Positions 1 to 7,474 of a stretch of 16,613 bases of DNA are shown in pieces. A program made the translations under genes and the position numbers. Position 1 is the stretch's first letter, and each line of letters begins with the position of its first letter. The stretch is from the NCBI GenBank assembly GCA_030640765.1, contig DAOWIT010000118.1, positions 1-16,613 of the forward strand, given 5' to 3'. This DNA is from Candidatus Latescibacterota bacterium. Lineage in GTDB: Bacteria > Latescibacterota > MVCY01. The notes below the pieces were generated by a model. That model was not told the origin of the DNA. It ran no database searches and saw nothing but the letters and a program-made list of their open reading frames with translations.

Positions 1-662
1 AGGTTTGAACGGAACAGGATTCGATAGGCCTTTTTCAGGGCAGCTATGGGTTGGGTTGAGAATCCCCGTCTACGCAGGCCCACCAAGTTAAGACCTACTG
101 GGCGAAGCGGCTCGCCAGCGGCTTTGATGAAGGGAGGGACATCCTTACTCACCCGGGACCCTCCTCCAATGAAGCTGTGCTGCCCGATCTTAACAAATTG
201 GTGTACTGGCACTACTCCTCCTATAATAGCGAAGTCCTCTACGGTAACATGGCCACTTAAATTAACTGCATTCTCTATGATAACATAATTGCCAAGGAGA
301 CAATCGTGAGCAATATGGGCGTAGGTCATTATCAGACAATCGGAACCGACAACAGTCTTTTGGCGGGCATTGGTGCCTCGATTAAGGGAGGCGAACTCTC
401 GAATAACCGTGCGATCGCCTATCTCTAAGGTCGTCTCCTCATCCCGATATTTAAGGTCTTGGGGTGCGGTACCCAATACTGCCCCGTAGCAGATTGAGCA
501 GTCTCGCCCGATACTGGTCCCTTTTGCGATAAGCACATGGGGGCCTACTACTGTACCAGCGCCAACCTTCACCTTATCCTCAATTATAGAAAAGGGGCCT
601 ACAGAGACATTTTCTGATAGCTCAGCCCCTGGACTTACAATCGCAGAACTATGAATTGACAC
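1..662 (-). CDS. lpxA: LpxA, UDP-N-acetylglucosamine O-acyltransferase (3' end beyond window)
   Basis: First enzyme of lipid A synthesis. It moves a 3-hydroxyacyl chain from acyl carrier protein to the 3-OH of UDP-GlcNAc in the cytoplasm. I translated the minus strand by hand: 220 codons are present, about 40 short of the usual ~260. The protein shows the left-handed beta-helix hexapeptide pattern through roughly residue 175. The catalytic segment AHIAHDC places His116 and His119, equivalent to E. coli His122 and catalytic His125. GHV (His138) and VHQF (His154) also match, followed by GLRRRGFS and the start of the C-terminal helices. The start chosen is GTG at 662-660, preceded by a GAGAG ribosome site. 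No ATG fits, and the hexapeptide pattern begins only a few residues later. The start lies inside the end of lpxC-fabZ (14-nt overlap), suggesting translational coupling. Gly167 aligns with E. coli Gly173, the acyl-chain ruler position. Confidence 0.95.
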   Translation of the reverse strand, partial: MSIHSSAIVSPGAELSENVSVGPFSIIEDKVKVGAGTVVGPHVLIAKGTSIGRDCSICYGAVLGTAPQDLKYRDEETTLEIGDRTVIREFASLNRGTNARQKTVVGSDCLIMTYAHIAHDCLLGNYVIIENAVNLSGHVTVEDFAIIGGVVPVHQFVKIGQHSFIGGGSRVSKDVPPFIKAAGEPLRPVGLNLVGLRRRGFSTQPIAALKKAYRILFRSN

Positions 663-2070
663 TGTTTTCTCTCTTTTTGTCCACTACCATAGCCGTCAAC
701 TCAGCTTCTGCCACCAGATCCCCGTCAACGAAGGCTTTGCCTTGCATCTTAGAGGTTCTCCGGCGGTATTGGAGCATCTCCAGCTCAAATCGAATCTGGT
801 CCCCCGGCACCACAGGCTTTCTAAATTTAGCTTTGTCAATGGATACAAAATAGACTAACTTGTCCTGGGGATTATCCACGGTATTCAGCATCAACACCCC
901 TCCTACCTGTGCCATAGCCTCAATCTGGAGTACTCCTGGCATAACTGGCTGCCCCGGGAAGTGGCCGTTGAAGAACTGCTCGTTTATAGTCACGTTTTTC
1001 AAGCCGATGACCCTCTCCCCTGGGACAAGGTCGATTATTCTGTCCACCAACAGAAATGGGTAGCGATGAGGCATAATCTTCTGAATTGCATTTACATCAA
1101 ACAGGAAATCCTTGCTCTTGATTTTCTGGTACTTGCTCCGCATTTCCTTTTTCTGGTAGATTTTTCTGATTTTCTTTATCAGTTCAATGTTGGCCGCATG
1201 TCCAGAATTGACCGCCATCACATGTCCTTTGATGGGGTTGCCTAACAGGGCAAGGTCGCCAATAAGGTCTGAAGTCTTGTGTCGGCAGAACTCATCTGGA
1301 AAACGCAGAGGCGTGCCGTTGACGATGCCGTTTTTGCCAAAGGAGACCGTCTCTTTCAGGTTGAACAGCTTACGAAGATAGTCTAACTCGTCTTGATTCA
1401 CGGGCTTATCAATCATGATCAGGGCATTATCCAGGGTTCCTCCCTTGATCAGCCCCTGTTCTCGCAGCTTCTCCACTTCGCTGAGGAAACCGAAGGTGCG
1501 GGCTGGGGCATATTCGGTGACGAACTCGTCCTCTAAGGAGAACATTACCGTGTACTGTGCCCCGACAGTCGATCTTTTGGGATGGCTCATAAAGGTAATT
1601 CTGAATTCGTCTGAAGGAAGAACCATAAGTTCAATGCCTTTTTTCTTTACATCGTCATACCTGATCATCTCTTCGACTACTAAATAATCCTTGGGTGAGT
1701 CCTGTTCTACAATCCCCGCTTCAGTCAAAGCATCGACGAAGTGCAGAGCACTGCCGTCCCCCACCGGTGGTTCATTGGAGTTGATCTCTACGATCGTATT
1801 GTCAATTCCCAGACCGACCAATGCTGCCAACAAGTGTTCTACGGTGTGAACCTTTACTCTATTGATGCCCAGGGTGGTACCTCTGGAGATGTCAGTGACA
1901 TGCTCGATATCGGCTGGGATAACTGGGCGATCAGGTTGATCCACCCTGACAAATCGGATGCCCGTATTGATAGGCGCTGGCTTGAAGGTCACCGTCGTCT
2001 TGTTGCCGGTGTGCAGACCTATACCGGAACAGGATGCCTCCTGTTTAATTGTTTGCTGGTGCTTGAACAT
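649..2070 (-). CDS. lpxC-fabZ: Bifunctional LpxC-FabZ fusion: UDP-3-O-acyl-GlcNAc deacetylase / 3-hydroxyacyl-ACP dehydratase
   Basis: Residues 1-~305 are LpxC, the zinc amidase that catalyses the committed step of lipid A synthesis. Visible active-site elements are TVEHL (Glu78, zinc-ligand His79), RHKTSD (His264 and Asp268, zinc ligands) and SGH (His291, catalytic). Residues ~320-465 are FabZ, a hot-dog-fold dehydratase of fatty acid elongation, with PHRYPFLLVDR (His335 region), catalytic His370 in NGHFPGQP and Glu384 fourteen residues later. A lysine/arginine-rich linker (~300-320) joins them. The 473-residue length matches known LpxC-FabZ fusions, which are characteristic of Bacteroidetes/Chlorobi and related phyla. 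FabZ and LpxA draw on the same 3-hydroxyacyl-ACP pool, so the fusion places a branch-point competitor in the lipid A operon. The ATG is preceded by AAGGAGA at good spacing. The gene lies 170 nt downstream of lpxD, a gap filled by a repeat element. Confidence 0.97.
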   Translation of the reverse strand: MFKHQQTIKQEASCSGIGLHTGNKTTVTFKPAPINTGIRFVRVDQPDRPVIPADIEHVTDISRGTTLGINRVKVHTVEHLLAALVGLGIDNTIVEINSNEPPVGDGSALHFVDALTEAGIVEQDSPKDYLVVEEMIRYDDVKKKGIELMVLPSDEFRITFMSHPKRSTVGAQYTVMFSLEDEFVTEYAPARTFGFLSEVEKLREQGLIKGGTLDNALIMIDKPVNQDELDYLRKLFNLKETVSFGKNGIVNGTPLRFPDEFCRHKTSDLIGDLALLGNPIKGHVMAVNSGHAANIELIKKIRKIYQKKEMRSKYQKIKSKDFLFDVNAIQKIMPHRYPFLLVDRIIDLVPGERVIGLKNVTINEQFFNGHFPGQPVMPGVLQIEAMAQVGGVLMLNTVDNPQDKLVYFVSIDKAKFRKPVVPGDQIRFELEMLQYRRRTSKMQGKAFVDGDLVAEAELTAMVVDKKRENSVNS

Positions 2071-2096
2071 TAGTTCTCCTTTTTTGTTTGGTTGCT

Positions 2097-2279
2097 ACCA
2101 CAAAGAACACAGCGATTTATTAATTGCAATAAATTAGAAATCAATTCAGGGAAACCACGGAGGCGCCCCGATACGGTCATTCTTCCCTACGGGGCAAGCA
2201 GAGGACACGGAGGGAAATATTTTTTGTATAGATTTTTTCTTTATGTCTTCTCTGTGGCTCCGTGTCTCTGTGGTTCATT
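2097..2279. repeat. Dispersed-repeat / MITE-like element between lpxD and lpxC-fabZ
   Basis: The left edge reads ACCACAAAGAACACAG. The right edge, read on the minus strand, is ACCACAGAGACACGGAG, so the segment is bounded by imperfect inverted copies of one purine-rich motif. Two further partial copies occur inside (ACCACGGAGG at 2154-2163 and GGACACGGAGGG near 2202-2213), flanking a GC hairpin. Motifs of the form ACCACAGAGACACAGAG recur as dispersed repeats in many uncultivated bacterial genomes (from memory, not searched). The element overlaps the last 13 codons of lpxD including its stop, and otherwise fills the intergenic gap. Non-autonomous mobility is inferred only; no target-site duplication was identified. 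Confidence 0.6.
2165..2195. repeat. GC-rich hairpin nested in the repeat element
   Basis: GCCCCG at 2165-2170 pairs with CGGGGC at 2190-2195, extendable by TA with one bulged A. It sits between two partial copies of the surrounding purine-rich motif, as if inserted there. No U-tract follows on either strand, so it is not a standard intrinsic terminator. It could act as a processing or attenuation structure in the lpxD-lpxC transcript. Confidence 0.45.
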
Positions 2280-3344
2280 TTTTTCTTTTTGGGATTTCGA
2301 CCCAACCTCCTGGTTCATTAATTGCTCCCCTAACTGGTTAATTCGCTTCTCTTGCTCATGAATAGTTTTTAGAAGAGCAGGAAGCTTGCTCTGAGCGGCT
2401 TCTACTCTCTTGGTTGTCATATGAGAACGGGCAGGATAACCGGAGACTGAAGCGCCGGAGGGGATAGATTTTGTTACCCCAGCTCGGGCGCCTACACTGG
2501 CCCGGTCTCCTACCTGAATGTGATCGACAAATCCCGCCTGCCCACCGATTTTGACATTGTTCCCTATGATTGTACTCCCAGAGATACCCACTTGGGCAGC
2601 AATGGCTGTATTTTCCCCCACCGTAACATTGTGAGCAACCTGAACTAAATTATCTATCTTAGTACCTTTTCCTATCCGAGTGGCGCCCATCGTGGCCCGG
2701 TCGATAGCTGCATTGGCACCGATCTCCACATCGTCTTCGACTATTACCTTGCCCAATTGAGGAATTCGGCACAGTTTACCATCTTCCTCGATGAAGCCGA
2801 ATCCATCGCTGCCAATCACTGCCCCCGAGTAAATTACCACATTTCGGCCGATCTCTGTCCCCTCGCGCAGGGTAACATTAGGGTGGATAAAGCTTTTCTC
2901 ACCTATCCGACAGCCGTCGCCAACGACTATATTGGCGCCCATAATTACCCCGTCTCCTATTTCCACCCGGTTGCCCACAACTGTATGGGGACCGATGGAG
3001 ACCCCTTTTCCCAGTTTCGTCTCCTTCCCTATCAGTGCGGAAGGGTGAACACCTTGGGGAGACTGCAACTTCTGGGATTGGAAGAGACGAAGCACTTTGA
3101 GGAAGGCAGAAGAAGGGTTCGAGACTATGATGCAGGCTGGAGCAGCAGCTTGAGTGTGCTGGGAGACAATGACTGCCGAGGCCTTAGTTGACCTCAGGAA
3201 CCTCTGGTATTTTCGCTGGATAACGAAGGCAATATCTCCCTCTCTGGCCTCCTGTACAGGCGCTACGCCTTTGATTACAACTTCACCATTGCCGTAAAGC
3301 TGCCCCTCCAGCATCTGGGCAATCTCGGCTGCCGTTACCTGCAT
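2241..3344 (-). CDS. lpxD: LpxD, UDP-3-O-(3-hydroxyacyl)glucosamine N-acyltransferase
   Basis: Third step of lipid A synthesis: adds the N-linked 3-hydroxyacyl chain to the LpxC product. Residues 1-~95 form the uridine-binding domain. Residues ~98-300 are a left-handed beta-helix of hexapeptide repeats. A C-terminal helical segment runs from ~308 to 345. The catalytic histidine is His238 in LVQVAHN, equivalent to E. coli His239. The segment GSDGFGF (residues 178-184) is also typical. The protein is 367 residues against about 340 for most LpxD. The surplus is a polar tail, and its last 12 residues, NEPQRHGATEKT, are encoded by the dispersed repeat downstream. The ATG has a GAGGG ribosome site about 9 nt upstream. 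The gene starts 21 nt after the skp stop, the usual pairing. Confidence 0.97.
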   Translation of the reverse strand: MQVTAAEIAQMLEGQLYGNGEVVIKGVAPVQEAREGDIAFVIQRKYQRFLRSTKASAVIVSQHTQAAAPACIIVSNPSSAFLKVLRLFQSQKLQSPQGVHPSALIGKETKLGKGVSIGPHTVVGNRVEIGDGVIMGANIVVGDGCRIGEKSFIHPNVTLREGTEIGRNVVIYSGAVIGSDGFGFIEEDGKLCRIPQLGKVIVEDDVEIGANAAIDRATMGATRIGKGTKIDNLVQVAHNVTVGENTAIAAQVGISGSTIIGNNVKIGGQAGFVDHIQVGDRASVGARAGVTKSIPSGASVSGYPARSHMTTKRVEAAQSKLPALLKTIHEQEKRINQLGEQLMNQEVGSKSQKEKNEPQRHGATEKT

Positions 3345-3365
3345 TAGTCTATCCCTCTTTGTATG

Positions 3366-3908
3366 TTATCTTTCCTCTCTGTTCAACTCCTCCAGTACTT
3401 TTTCAGTAAGATCGTAGTCTGGCTTAGCATAGACAATGGTTTGAGGGAAGGCGTCAAAGATGATATCGTAGTCTTCCTCCTCCCCTATTTTCTCCAGGAT
3501 AGTATTAATCTTATCGTAGATAGGCTTTGACAACTCCTGGGTCTTTTGGGCCAGCTTTCCGGTTTCAGGAGAGAGGATGGTGTCAACAAAATTGCGATAT
3601 TCTTCATACTTTGCTTTGATCTCCTCTTCCTTTTCCCGCTCTGTTTCGGGGCTCAGGAGGAGTCTCTGCCGTTCCAATTCCTCCTGGAGCGTTCTTAACT
3701 CTTCTTCCTTGGCGGCAGCCTGCTTCTGCCAATCCGCCTTGAGCTCCTCCAGTTTCTTCTGCGCCTCACCATAATCCTTGGACTCAGCCAGGATTCTCCC
3801 AGAATCGATATAGCCGATCTTCAAGTCCTTGGGGTGAGCTATTGTGCTAACCGCCAAAAGGCAAACAGCAGCAACGGTAACAATTACAGACGTTCTCTTC
3901 CAGGACAT
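3366..3908 (-). CDS. skp: Skp/OmpH-family periplasmic chaperone
   Basis: Holdase chaperone that carries unfolded outer-membrane proteins across the periplasm to the Bam complex. The 180-residue protein begins with a signal peptide (basic MSWKRT, hydrophobic core ~7-23, likely cleavage near Ala24). Next comes the family hallmark strand KIGYIDSGRIL, then a long Glu/Lys/Gln-rich coiled coil (~45-145), and finally the C-terminal strand IIFDAFPQTIVYAKPDYDLT that completes the trimer body. The ribosome site GGAGAGG lies just upstream of the ATG. It precedes lpxD by 21 nt and follows bamA with one lipoprotein gene between, matching the widespread bamA-skp-lpxD order. A 325-nt repeat-bearing gap lies upstream. 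Confidence 0.93.
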   Translation of the reverse strand: MSWKRTSVIVTVAAVCLLAVSTIAHPKDLKIGYIDSGRILAESKDYGEAQKKLEELKADWQKQAAAKEEELRTLQEELERQRLLLSPETEREKEEEIKAKYEEYRNFVDTILSPETGKLAQKTQELSKPIYDKINTILEKIGEEEDYDIIFDAFPQTIVYAKPDYDLTEKVLEELNREER

Positions 3909-4000
3909 AGACCTCTCCTTTCGTTAACTGCCAGTGACTGGTTAATTGGTAAATGGTGACTGGTGTGGTTCTGTCGAAAAAGTCACTTTTAATGCTCGGA

Positions 4001-4018
4001 TGTGCGTTCTCACGCACA
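4001..4018. repeat. Perfect 7-bp inverted repeat (hairpin)
   Basis: TGTGCGT and ACGCACA flank the loop TCTC. There is no adjacent U-tract on either strand, so a terminator call is not supported. It lies in the repeat-rich gap upstream of skp. Confidence 0.5.
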
Positions 4019-4111
4019 GAAATATTGAACTTACACACGGGCGAGGACGCCTTCGAGAGCCTATTTGAACTCCGTAGCCAGACTTTCCAAAGCTCGTCCT
4101 GGGGGACAATG

Positions 4112-4129
4112 CGAAGTTTGGAAACTTCG
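4112..4129. repeat. Perfect 8-bp palindrome CGAAGTTT-GG-AAACTTCG
   Basis: The two 8-nt arms are separated by only GG. The core and its flank (GGCTAC on the right) resemble a dispersed palindromic repeat family seen in several environmental bacterial genomes; this is recollection, not a search. It may form a cruciform or an RNA hairpin in the operon transcript. Confidence 0.5.
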
Positions 4130-4233
4130 GCTACTCCAGGCCAGCGAGAACTCAATGATCGAGGGACGCGACTCGGGTTTCTTAGGCATCATCAAACGCC
4201 CTCAACAACTCCCCAATATGTTCAGGTTTCAGC

Positions 4234-4872
4234 TTACTCGACATACTGATATTCCGCCGACAGTTCCAAGATATGCTGGGTGGGATCTACCGGGACTATG
4301 TTTCCCTCCTTTAAATCCATCAAGCCAGAAGTTGGTTCGTTATTGACCTGGTAGATAGTTGCCTCGTCCTTGGTGATGTTGGCTACCTCGGCACAAAAGT
4401 AGAATTCCCCTTCCGGAACCCTATTTCCCTCCTTGTCCTTCAGATTCCACTCGAACACCAGCGTCGTGTCCGTGATATCTCCCTGGAAATAGACACTTGC
4501 ATCACTCACTGCATCAAAAGAGGGTGCTACCCCGAGGTCCGTTTCTGCCTTCAGGTCTTCGTAAGTGATCCCCGACTTGGCTTGCCAGGTCAGCAGGTGT
4601 TCCAGGTGAGAATAACGTCCCACGCTGACCACCGACTGGGAAATACCCAGTGTCTTCAGGTAGTGGCGTCCGGCATCCTCGATCCAGACCGCATGGTCCG
4701 TGGCAGGCAGATAGCCGGTGTAAAATGTTCCAGCGTATTTGGGCCCATTGAAATGCAGTTTGACGATCAGCGAAGAAATCGTCGGGTTCGGTTCAACTCC
4801 CTTCTCCTTCTCACATCCTGACCCAGAAAGAACAAGAACAGTCAAGAATATTGCGATAGCGATTCGGGACAT
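4234..4872 (-). CDS. Putative lipoprotein, DUF2271-like
   Basis: A 212-residue exported protein. Residues 1-19 form a signal sequence ending in SGSGC with Cys20, a lipobox lacking the usual -3 Leu but still plausible. After a short polar linker the body resembles the DUF2271 family of predicted periplasmic proteins: a strand with HAVWIEDAGRHYLKTL (60-75), an HLLTW segment (92-96), then FEWNLKDKEGNRVPEGEFYF (140-159), a beta-sandwich edge also seen in FlgD-like Ig domains. The family has no established biochemical role, so none is assigned. The ATG is preceded by AGGA. It lies between bamA and skp with gaps of 149 and 325 nt. That position suggests an envelope role or a Bam accessory lipoprotein, but it may be a passenger. 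Confidence 0.75.
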   Translation of the reverse strand: MSRIAIAIFLTVLVLSGSGCEKEKGVEPNPTISSLIVKLHFNGPKYAGTFYTGYLPATDHAVWIEDAGRHYLKTLGISQSVVSVGRYSHLEHLLTWQAKSGITYEDLKAETDLGVAPSFDAVSDASVYFQGDITDTTLVFEWNLKDKEGNRVPEGEFYFCAEVANITKDEATIYQVNNEPTSGLMDLKEGNIVPVDPTQHILELSAEYQYVE

Positions 4873-5021
4873 GGTGCATTCCTGTCTCTTGTTCTCCTGG
4901 CGTTACTGGTGAATAAAGTGAGCGGCCTGAAGACTGTATTCCCGTATTTTTCGGCTGAAGCTATTGAGCGGCTATCGAGTTGACGATTGACCGGAGGACC
5001 AGACAACATCGCGCCTCTTGC

Positions 5022-7286
5022 CTAAAAAGTGGTTCCGAACTGGAAATGAGTGCGCCACTTATCAATCGGGTTATCAAGGCCATAGGCGAAATCAAATCCT
5101 ATTGTACCCATCATAGGCACTACTACCCTGACCCCCACCCCCACTGAACGTTTCAGGTCGAAAGGTTTGACCTCAGATGCCCATCCCCAGGCATTCCCCG
5201 CATCGGCAAACAGAAGGGCATAGAGCTGTTGGCGGGCAAGTGGGATTTGCAGCTCGGCTGTAGAGGTAAACGTTGCCCTTCCGCCTATCCGGACACCCTG
5301 TTGACGGGGCCCCACAGACCAGTCGGAGTAGCCTCGAATCATCCCGTCAAGACTTGTCCCGCCCGGCTTAAATCTCTCACTGGGGGGAACCTGGTGGTCA
5401 GAGCCGAAAGCATCTACCAGGCCCAGTTTGAACCTTAACATAAAGGTTACATTCAGCAGGGTGGGGAAATAGAAGTCAGACTCGAGCACCTGTTTATGGT
5501 AATTCTCATCGCCTTGAAGAGGACCGCCGGCGAGGTCGAGCGTGTAGACGCACAGTGAACCCCGAGAGGGAAACTGGGGCATATCCCGGCTGTCCCTCAG
5601 ATAGGTGAGCCCAATGCTGCTGTTCACTTCAGGCTCGTTCTCTTCCAACCCCAGGGGATTAGAGAAGTCTTTAGAGAAGTTAAGATATTTCACTGATTCT
5701 AAGCGATATCTGAAGTATACTCGAGAGTAATCGTCCGGCCAGGTCAGTCTTCTGCCAATCCTTCCGTATCCACCCGCTCTTTTCTCGTCGAAGTGACTTT
5801 CCCATTTATCCGTTGTGCTGTAAATGCTGAGAGTGGCAGCAGTAGGGGTACCGAAGAGCCAGGGTTCAGTGAACGTAACCCTGAAAGTCTCTCTTCTGGC
5901 ACCAAAGTCGCAATTGAGGCCCAGGCTTTGTCCATTACCGAAGAGATTAGGGATGTTGAATCCCACCGAGCCCACCAGCTTGTCTCGTTCACCATAACTC
6001 AAACCCGCCATAGCTTGGCCAGTTGACTTTTCCTCAACATTTATTATCAGGTCCACATCCCCGTTAGAAAGGGGTTTGACATCTGGTTCTATGTTCGCAA
6101 AGAAGTTAAGCTGGTAAACGTCTCTGATGCTTCTTTCCAGGGCACTGCGCCTGAAAACCTGCCCCGGCTTAATGGAGAGCTCTCTGCGGATCACCTTCTC
6201 TTTGGTTTTGGTATTTCCTGCGATGGTAATCTCCCTTATCTTTGAGACGCTGCCCTCCTCGATTCGGAGGTGGATATTCACTTGGTTATCAACCACCGGC
6301 TCGCTGGGGATAAGTGTCGTGGAGAGGTAGCCCTTCTCGTAATAGGCAGCCCTGACAGCAGCTAACAGGTTGTCCAGTTCCTCCTGGTTGTAAATATCAC
6401 CCGGCTTAATCGTGGTCCACTGAGAGATCTCTTTGTCGGAGAGAGCCTGGTTGCCCTCCCAACTGATCTGGCCGAATTTGTATCGCGGGCCTTCGCTCAC
6501 AGTTATGTCCACGAATAGACTCTTGCTTGAGATATCGTAACAGAGGCTGTCTTTAATTACTTTTGCGTCCCTGAACCCCTGTTTGCGATATAGACCGACA
6601 ATTCTATTCAGGTCCTCTTGCAGGACTTCCTCCTTAAAGACTCCTTTTCGCCACCAGCGAGCCCTCTTGGTCTTCATCTGTTTTTTTATCTGGTTTTGAC
6701 TTACTGCTTTGTTTCCGTAAATTCTGACCTCTTTGACTGTTAGCTTTTCACCCTCCAGGATGCGGAAGTTGAGGATAATCCGCCCCTCCTTATCCAGTTG
6801 AAAGGTCTCCGGGGTGACCTGGACCAAAAGATAACCTTCTTTTTTGTAAAATGAGAGCAGCTTTTCCTGAGCATCCTTAATGGCCTTGGGACTTACCACC
6901 TGTGCTTTCGTGAATTTCACTGATTTTCTTAACTCCGTGGCTTTGAAACGTTCATTTCCTATAAATGTCATTTCTTCTAACACTGGCAGTTCTTTTGCCG
7001 CTATGGTGAGCTTAGCTTTATCCTCGCCAGTTTGAACAACCAGTATGCGAATATCGGAGAAAATACCCAGTGAATAGAGGTGTCTGATAGCCTCTTGCAC
7101 CTTTTCAGGGGAGAGTTCCTCACCTACTGAAAGTCCGCAAGCAGTCAAGATGAGGGATTTATCTGTGCGGACGGCACCAGAGACCTCAATCTCAGCTACT
7201 TTCACTGCCTGAGCCGGAGAGATACCCGCCAGCAGAAAGGCTCCGGTTGAGATCAGAGTGAGTAACATAATCTTAAACGAGTTCAT
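5022..7286 (-). CDS. bamA: BamA, outer-membrane protein assembly factor (Omp85 family)
   Basis: Central component of the machine that folds beta-barrel proteins into the outer membrane. It has 754 residues. The signal peptide ends in AQA (25-27). Five POTRA domains span roughly 28-425, each with the typical strand-helix-helix-strand pattern and glycines such as IFIGN-type, IYGNKAV and IAGNTKTKEK segments. A 16-strand barrel then follows to the end. The conserved loop-6 motif is IRGYS with Arg651, and the chain ends in FQFGTTF, a C-terminal phenylalanine beta-signal. The length is normal for BamA, whereas TamA would have only three POTRAs. The ribosome site AAGGTGG precedes the ATG. It lies 188 nt downstream of the tamB-like gene, an arrangement common outside Proteobacteria, where one Omp85 protein may serve both functions (inference). 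Confidence 0.96.
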   Translation of the reverse strand: MNSFKIMLLTLISTGAFLLAGISPAQAVKVAEIEVSGAVRTDKSLILTACGLSVGEELSPEKVQEAIRHLYSLGIFSDIRILVVQTGEDKAKLTIAAKELPVLEEMTFIGNERFKATELRKSVKFTKAQVVSPKAIKDAQEKLLSFYKKEGYLLVQVTPETFQLDKEGRIILNFRILEGEKLTVKEVRIYGNKAVSQNQIKKQMKTKRARWWRKGVFKEEVLQEDLNRIVGLYRKQGFRDAKVIKDSLCYDISSKSLFVDITVSEGPRYKFGQISWEGNQALSDKEISQWTTIKPGDIYNQEELDNLLAAVRAAYYEKGYLSTTLIPSEPVVDNQVNIHLRIEEGSVSKIREITIAGNTKTKEKVIRRELSIKPGQVFRRSALERSIRDVYQLNFFANIEPDVKPLSNGDVDLIINVEEKSTGQAMAGLSYGERDKLVGSVGFNIPNLFGNGQSLGLNCDFGARRETFRVTFTEPWLFGTPTAATLSIYSTTDKWESHFDEKRAGGYGRIGRRLTWPDDYSRVYFRYRLESVKYLNFSKDFSNPLGLEENEPEVNSSIGLTYLRDSRDMPQFPSRGSLCVYTLDLAGGPLQGDENYHKQVLESDFYFPTLLNVTFMLRFKLGLVDAFGSDHQVPPSERFKPGGTSLDGMIRGYSDWSVGPRQQGVRIGGRATFTSTAELQIPLARQQLYALLFADAGNAWGWASEVKPFDLKRSVGVGVRVVVPMMGTIGFDFAYGLDNPIDKWRTHFQFGTTF

Positions 7287-7367
7287 TGAGTGCCACCTTC
7301 TGGAATCTTCAGTGTTTATTTCGATACAAAAACCTGTTAAACTGTTCAGTGAAGAAGAGAATTTTTA

Positions 7368-7396
7368 AATATAGTAAAAATGGGAACGAAGGTAAA
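7368..7396 (-). promoter_or_regulatory. Possible weak sigma70 promoter for bamA
   Basis: On the minus strand TTTACC (7396-7391), a 17-nt spacer and TATATT (7373-7368) lie about 80 nt upstream of the bamA ATG in an AT-rich gap. The -35 matches consensus at only 4 of 6 positions, so chance occurrence is quite possible. Confidence 0.3.
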
Positions 7397-7452
7397 GAAA
7401 AAAATGGACGGGAGAATTAGTCATACTCATAAGGGTATATTAAAAAGCATTT

Positions 7453-7470
7453 AGCCGCGAAGACACTAAA
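7453..7470. repeat. Dispersed repeat fragment AGCCGCGAAGACACTAAA
   Basis: It sits 4 nt beyond the tamB stop codon. The motif resembles the GCCACGAAGACACTAAG class of short dispersed repeats in environmental bacterial genomes (from memory). Only one unit is present. It differs from the other two repeat types in the window. Confidence 0.4.
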
Positions 7471-7474
7471 CCCT

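Larger units (their letters stand above)
3909..4233. repeat. Repeat-rich intergenic region between the lipoprotein gene and skp
   Basis: This 325-nt stretch shows no convincing gene on either strand. Next to skp is an imperfect short tandem array (3934-3966) of units like TGACTGG / TTAATTGG / TAAATGG / TGACTGG, in which GTGACTGGT occurs twice, 22 nt apart. It is followed by the odd palindrome AAAAGTCACTTTT, a perfect 7-bp hairpin (4001-4018) and a perfect 8-bp palindrome (4112-4129). The whole looks like accumulated dispersed-repeat debris. No promoter could be assigned with confidence. Confidence 0.5.

Noticed and set aside
2092..2361. Plus-strand frame across the repeat element and the lpxD 3' end
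   Set aside because: Its sequence is simply translated dispersed repeat; no start context or conserved domain.
2757..3191. 144-codon plus-strand frame opposite lpxD
   Set aside because: Antisense shadow of the lpxD hexapeptide region, with no recognisable features of its own.
4001..4018. Hairpin considered as an intrinsic terminator before skp
   Set aside because: No U-tract follows the stem on either strand, and the nearest T-run on the minus strand is more than 20 nt away.
3847..4155. Minus-strand frame overlapping the start of skp
   Set aside because: It runs through repeat debris and overlaps the skp signal peptide in another frame; skp has the better ribosome site and clear homology.
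4873..5021. Gap between bamA and the lipoprotein gene checked for a promoter or terminator
   Set aside because: No stem with a U-tract and no acceptable -35/-10 pair was seen; only the lipoprotein ribosome site is evident.
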